Origin: Thermoplasmata archaeon
GTDB lineage: Archaea; Thermoplasmatota; Thermoplasmata; Lutacidiplasmatales; UBA184
DNA: 32,402 bases
Reading direction: 5' to 3'
NCBI GenBank assembly: GCA_030038895.1
Contig: JASHQX010000157.1
Coordinates: forward strand, 1 to 32,402
In this document: in pieces, positions 29,499 through 32,402 of the stretch
Layout of the letters: each line of letters starts with the position of its first letter
Position numbering within the stretch: position 1 is the first letter of the stretch
Translations under genes and position numbers: made by a program
The notes under the pieces: model-generated
Seen by the model: only the letters and a program-made list of their open reading frames with translations
Told to the model about the DNA's origin: nothing
Databases searched by the model: none

Positions 29499-30296
29499 TT
29501 AACCAACACCGGCGTGGTCGAGGGCGTGGGCGCATTCGCAGGTCGGAGGCGTCCCGAGGCGAGGGAGTAGGGCAGAGAGGAGCCGGGACATCCGGTCCGC
29601 GTTCGCGCGCATCGTCGATAGGATCTCCTGCGTGTCGACCGGCCGTTCGGCCCAGACGTCGTAGTCGGTGACCATCGCGAGTGAGAGGAAGCAGATCGCC
29701 CGCTCGCGCGCGAGGGTCACCTCGGGCACGAGCGTCATGCCAATGATGTCGGCGAAGGTTCGGAAGTGAAGGGACTCCGCGCGCGTGCTGAACCGGGGTC
29801 CCTCGATGCAGACGTACGTCTTGCCCTCGACGAACGGGATGCCGACCTCGCGTCCGACCGCGATGGCGGTCCGGGTTAGGTCGGGACAGAACGGATCGGC
29901 GAGCGAGACGTGGTAGACCTGGCCGCCGTCGAAGAAGGTGGTCGGCCGCTGCTTCGTGAGATCAACGAACTGGCTCGGCAGAACGAACGTCCCAGGCGCA
30001 AGCTCCTCCTTGAGCGACCCGACCGAGCTCATCGTGACGATCGCCTCCGCGCCGAGCTCGCGAAGAGCATCGATGTTCGCCCGGTAGTTGATCCGGTGCG
30101 GCGGGATCGTGTGTCCCGCCCCGTGCCGGGGAACGAAGAGGACCCGCATCCCCCCGATCGCACCCTCCTCGATCGGTCCCGACGGCGCGCCCCACGGAGT
30201 CGCGATCCGGTGGGGACGGGCCGAGCCGTCCGTGAAGAGGGTCGTGATCCCGGATCCTCCGATCACCCCGACCGTCCGCCGGGGGGAAGTGGTCAC
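29499..30296 (-). CDS. mtnP: S-methyl-5'-thioadenosine phosphorylase
   Basis: A 265-residue member of the PNP/MTAP family. Visible motifs: VGVIGGSGITTLF (phosphate-binding start), FVPRHGAGHTIPPHRINYRANIDAL, MSSVGSLKEELAPGTFVLPSQFVDLT, CIEGPRFSTRAESL and GMTLVPEVTLARERAICFLSLAMVTDYDVW. It splits methylthioadenosine, made by polyamine or related synthesis, into adenine and methylthioribose-1-phosphate. Asp in MVTDYDVW is the purine-contacting acid. The GTG start overlaps the translin stop by GTGA, so it is the last gene of the DUF357-translin-mtnP run. Some archaeal relatives also use inosine or adenosine. Confidence 0.93.
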   Translation of the reverse strand: MTTSPRRTVGVIGGSGITTLFTDGSARPHRIATPWGAPSGPIEEGAIGGMRVLFVPRHGAGHTIPPHRINYRANIDALRELGAEAIVTMSSVGSLKEELAPGTFVLPSQFVDLTKQRPTTFFDGGQVYHVSLADPFCPDLTRTAIAVGREVGIPFVEGKTYVCIEGPRFSTRAESLHFRTFADIIGMTLVPEVTLARERAICFLSLAMVTDYDVWAERPVDTQEILSTMRANADRMSRLLSALLPRLGTPPTCECAHALDHAGVG

Positions 30297-30955
30297 GGAG
30301 CCCCCTGGCCGGCGGGTTCCGTGGGGCGTGCCCGGGAGAGGAAGCGAGCCATCACCACCTCGCCGCGCGTGCGCTCGAGCAGGGCGCGCGCGGAATCCTG
30401 CTTCGGCTTCAGCTGGACGATCGCACGGGTAGTGTCGAACCGCAGGAGCGCGCGGGTGAGCCGCTCCATGAGGGCGAGTTCGGCCTCGGCACCGGCCACG
30501 TCGTCTTTCCCGAGGCGGTCGAGGACCCGCCGCCGGACCTCCCCTACCACGTCCCCGAGGCCGAGCAGGTACGGCTCGGGGTCCACGCCGAGGTCGGACG
30601 GACCCGGGAACGGCTCGGCGGCGGCGACCGCCCCCAAGAGCACCGCCTCGACCGCCTCCTGGAGTGCGTCGAGCGCGAGCGGTTCATCGCCGCGTCCCTC
30701 GCGCCGGAGCCAGTCAGAGAGCTCCGCCATCGCCCGACGGATCTCGGCGAGGTCCGCCGCGGCCGAACCGTCGGCGTGAAGCCGCGTCATGGTCCCCTGG
30801 GCGAGGCGGCGAAGGCGGCGGGCCCGCTGGTAGAGGTCCTCACGCCGGAGCTCGCGCTGGCGCAGGTGGGCCTCGATCCCGGCGAGGACCGACTCGGGTA
30901 CCCCGGACGCACCGCTCCGATCCCCGCTACTGGAAGAGGGTAAACCGTTGGTCAT
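30293..30955 (-). CDS. Translin family protein
   Basis: A 220-residue protein from ATG 30955 (MTNGLPSSSSGD). All-helical translin/TRAX fold segments are visible: LAGIEAHLRQRELRREDLYQRARRLRRLA, AAADLAEIRRAMAELSDWL, ALDALQEAVEAVLLGAVA, LGLGDVVGEVRRRVLDRL and LALMERLTRALLRFDTTRAI. Translin proteins bind RNA or DNA as ring-shaped oligomers, and archaeal ones can act as ribonucleases when they carry the TRAX-type acidic residues. Glu/Asp residues (EAVEAV, GDVVGEV) are at suitable places, but activity is not certain. It overlaps the DUF357 gene by 29 bp. The track's longer start at 31045 is shadow. Confidence 0.88.
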   Translation of the reverse strand: MTNGLPSSSSGDRSGASGVPESVLAGIEAHLRQRELRREDLYQRARRLRRLAQGTMTRLHADGSAAADLAEIRRAMAELSDWLRREGRGDEPLALDALQEAVEAVLLGAVAAAEPFPGPSDLGVDPEPYLLGLGDVVGEVRRRVLDRLGKDDVAGAEAELALMERLTRALLRFDTTRAIVQLKPKQDSARALLERTRGEVVMARFLSRARPTEPAGQGAP

Positions 30956-31211
30956 CGTCACCTCCCTCGAGGAGACCGAGACGTACCCCGGCGTCCAGCC
31001 AGGCGTGGGCGTAGCTCGCCGCAGCGAGCGCGCGGTCCCGGTCACCGATGTCCCGGAAATGCTCGGCGTCGGTCAGGTACGATCGGGCCATCGCGACGAA
31101 GTCGTCGGACGCTCCCTTCAGGAACGAACGGGCGGGCGCGGCGACCGTCACGCGGCCGAGCGCTTCGTGCGTGAGCCGCAGGTACTTCTCGAGGAGCGGT
31201 TCGTCCGTCAC
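30927..31211 (-). CDS. DUF357 family protein
   Basis: A 94-residue helical protein (LLEKYLRLTHEALGRV, FVAMARSYLTDAEHFRDIGDRDRALAAASYAHAWLDAGVRLGLLEG). The AEHFxxxGDxxxALAAxSYAHAWLDAG pattern is typical of DUF357, found in archaea and often next to translin. The function is unknown. The GTG start lies ~6 nt after the predicted transcription start. First gene of the operon; its end overlaps the translin start by 29 bp. Confidence 0.88.
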   Translation of the reverse strand: MTDEPLLEKYLRLTHEALGRVTVAAPARSFLKGASDDFVAMARSYLTDAEHFRDIGDRDRALAAASYAHAWLDAGVRLGLLEGGDDDQRFTLFQ

Positions 31212-31238
31212 GGGCGCTCCGCGCGTATCGGTAGAGAC

Positions 31239-31247
31239 GGATAAATG
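31239..31247 (-). promoter_or_regulatory. TATA-like box for the DUF357-translin-mtnP operon
   Basis: The minus strand reads catttatcc, centred 32 bp before GTG 31211. Confidence 0.5.
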
Positions 31248-31280
31248 GTCCGCCGGCCCGGCCGAACCCGGACCCGGGGG

Positions 31281-31748
31281 CTACGGCGTGACCGGAGGGC
31301 CACGGACGGACGTCCAACTGAGGTACGGCTGGAACCCGGGCGAACCCGGACCGTGGACGCTGAAGACGGCCGAGAGACGATCGGGTTTCTCGAATCGGTA
31401 CTTTAGCCACTGACGCGGACCGGGGATCGATGGGTCGCTGACGAATCCGACGCCCGAGCCGTCCGGGTCGGGCTGGACGTCGCGGTAATGGATCACGTGA
31501 CCCTCGCTATCCCAGAAGAGCGCACGGACCTCCGAATCGGAATCGACGAAGACCACGAGGAGGTCGTCGTGCCGGAACGCCGGCCGGTCCCCGTGGGCGG
31601 GGAACTCGCACCACCCCTCCCGCCGGAGGATCTGGCCGCCGAGCGCCAGACTCCACGTCTCCCCGCCGGCGCTCGCGGTCCCGGGCTCACCCGTCCGTGA
31701 TTCGTCGCTCCACGCGCCGATCAGGTAGTCGAGGGCATCGAGACCCAT
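31281..31748 (-). CDS. Lipocalin-like/DUF1579-like beta-barrel protein
   Basis: A 155-residue protein rich in short beta strands: ALDYLIGAWSDESRTG, WSLALGGQILRREGWCEFPA, LLVVFVDSDSEVRALFWDSEGHVIHY and KYRFEKPDRLSAVFSV. The opening LIGxWxxE followed by strands that end in FWDSEGHVIHY is like DUF1579 and heme-binding nitrobindin-like barrels. Conserved ligands are not visible, so binding is inferred only by fold. ATG 31748 has cggaggg just before it. It starts 24 bp after the transaldolase stop and is probably co-transcribed with it. Confidence 0.7.
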   Translation of the reverse strand: MGLDALDYLIGAWSDESRTGEPGTASAGGETWSLALGGQILRREGWCEFPAHGDRPAFRHDDLLVVFVDSDSEVRALFWDSEGHVIHYRDVQPDPDGSGVGFVSDPSIPGPRQWLKYRFEKPDRLSAVFSVHGPGSPGFQPYLSWTSVRGPPVTP

Positions 31749-31772
31749 CGCCGCCCTCCGAGAAGTCTCCCG

Positions 31773-32402
31773 TCAGCCCTTCGGGACCTTCTCCCAGTCC
31801 TTGAGGAACCGGGCGAGCCCGATGTCGGTGAGCGGATGGGCGACGAGCTTCTCCATCACCGAGAACGGCATCGTGGCGATGTCGGCACCGATCTTCGCCG
31901 CCTCGAGGACGTGGATGGGGTGGCGGATGCTCGCGACGAGGACCTGGGTCGGGAACCTGTAGTTGCGATAGATCGTGACGATGTCCCGTACGAGGTCCAT
32001 GCCGACCTGGCCCTGGTCGTCGAGCCGGCCGATGAACGGGCTCACGTATGCCGCGCCGACCTTCGCCGCGAGGAGGGCCTGGTTGGCGCTGAAGACGAGA
32101 GTCATGTTCACTCGGGTCCCCTCGCGCGCGAGGATCTTGGTCGCCTTGAGCCCGGGCGAGGTCATCGGAACCTTGACGTAGATCGACGGATGGATCTCAC
32201 GGAGACGGCGTCCCTCGGCGAGCATCCCGTCGGTGTCGGTCGCGACAACCTCCGCCGAGACCGACGGAACCCCGAGCGCGCAGATCTCGCGGAGGACCTC
32301 CTCGAACTTCCGCCCCTCCTTCGCGACCAGGCTCGGGTTCGTGGTGACCCCGTCCAGGATCCCGACGTCCCACATCGTGCGGATCTCGGTCAGGCTCGCC
32401 GT
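31773..32402 (-). CDS. Transaldolase / fructose-6-phosphate aldolase-like protein (5' partial)
   Basis: The frame is open to the right edge of the window; the residues [30 protein letters not shown] show that the first few codons (typically ~6) are missing. ATG 32375 in the track is internal. Motifs of the small TalC/MipB type are clear: [25 protein letters not shown] (Schiff-base Lys in VKVP), [61 protein letters not shown]. It transfers dihydroxyacetone or related units in sugar phosphate metabolism; TAL versus F6P aldolase activity is not separable from this sequence. Confidence 0.93.
   Translation of the reverse strand, partial: TASLTEIRTMWDVGILDGVTTNPSLVAKEGRKFEEVLREICALGVPSVSAEVVATDTDGMLAEGRRLREIHPSIYVKVPMTSPGLKATKILAREGTRVNMTLVFSANQALLAAKVGAAYVSPFIGRLDDQGQVGMDLVRDIVTIYRNYRFPTQVLVASIRHPIHVLEAAKIGADIATMPFSVMEKLVAHPLTDIGLARFLKDWEKVPKG

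Noticed and set aside
1-32402. CRISPR arrays, insertion sequences, toxin-antitoxin pairs or defence islands
   Set aside because: No spaced direct repeats, transposase motifs or recognisable defence proteins were seen; gene content is mainly housekeeping.

Overview
The window is GC-rich archaeal chromosome. Archaeal markers are spread along it: KEOPS subunit Pcc1, archaeal isoleucyl-tRNA synthetase, ribosomal protein L40e, archease, TrmI-type tRNA m1A methyltransferase, RNA polymerase subunit Rpo6/K, a translin homologue beside a DUF357 gene, and a tRNA-Gly with no encoded CCA. Many genes have an archaeal TATA-like box centred about 25-30 bp before the start codon, which implies leaderless transcripts. 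Proteins are not strongly acidic, which argues against haloarchaea. The gene set and a Thermoplasma-type small membrane protein point to an uncultured, high-GC member of Thermoplasmatota. That placement is inference. No CRISPR array, transposase, rRNA or phage module was seen.

Layout. 1-3258: a 5'-truncated DUF1028 Ntn-hydrolase-like gene overlapping pcc1, a CPBP membrane protease, a CoA-binding protein and a bactofilin-like beta-helix protein, all on the plus strand. 3259-5107: a disturbed accessory segment holding two broken GNAT acetyltransferase genes around a predicted secreted protein; the secreted ORF ends antisense inside one of them. 5108-9588: an unknown gene divergent from ileS, then AMMECR1 (minus, tail-to-tail with ileS) and L40e. 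9606-13004: a family 2 glycosyltransferase divergent from archease, then a serA/class V aminotransferase pair likely making serine. 13055-17393: MoxR ATPase plus a translationally coupled DUF4129/2-TM/DUF58/membrane protein cluster, resembling the bacterial MoxR-DUF58-DUF4129 modules. 17544-20551: a COG3375-type GNAT, two membrane proteins and trmI. 20710-27068: two SAM methyltransferases, a RimJ/L-like GNAT, tRNA-Gly(GCC), gamma-glutamyltransferase, a VOC protein, a proline-iminopeptidase-like hydrolase, and an A-type/DUF59 fusion linked to Fe-S assembly. 27100-32402: a doubtful small ORF, a zinc ribbon, a CPA2-type antiporter, rpo6, a DUF357-translin-MTA phosphorylase operon, a lipocalin-like protein and a transaldolase cut by the window edge.

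Most of the window is housekeeping (translation, RNA processing, serine and methylthioadenosine metabolism). The parts most worth a second look are the 3.26-5.11 kb pseudogene segment, the coupled MoxR/DUF58 cluster in an archaeon, the cysteine-less A-type domain fused to DUF59, the bactofilin-like protein, and gamma-glutamyltransferase starting 14 nt after tRNA-Gly.
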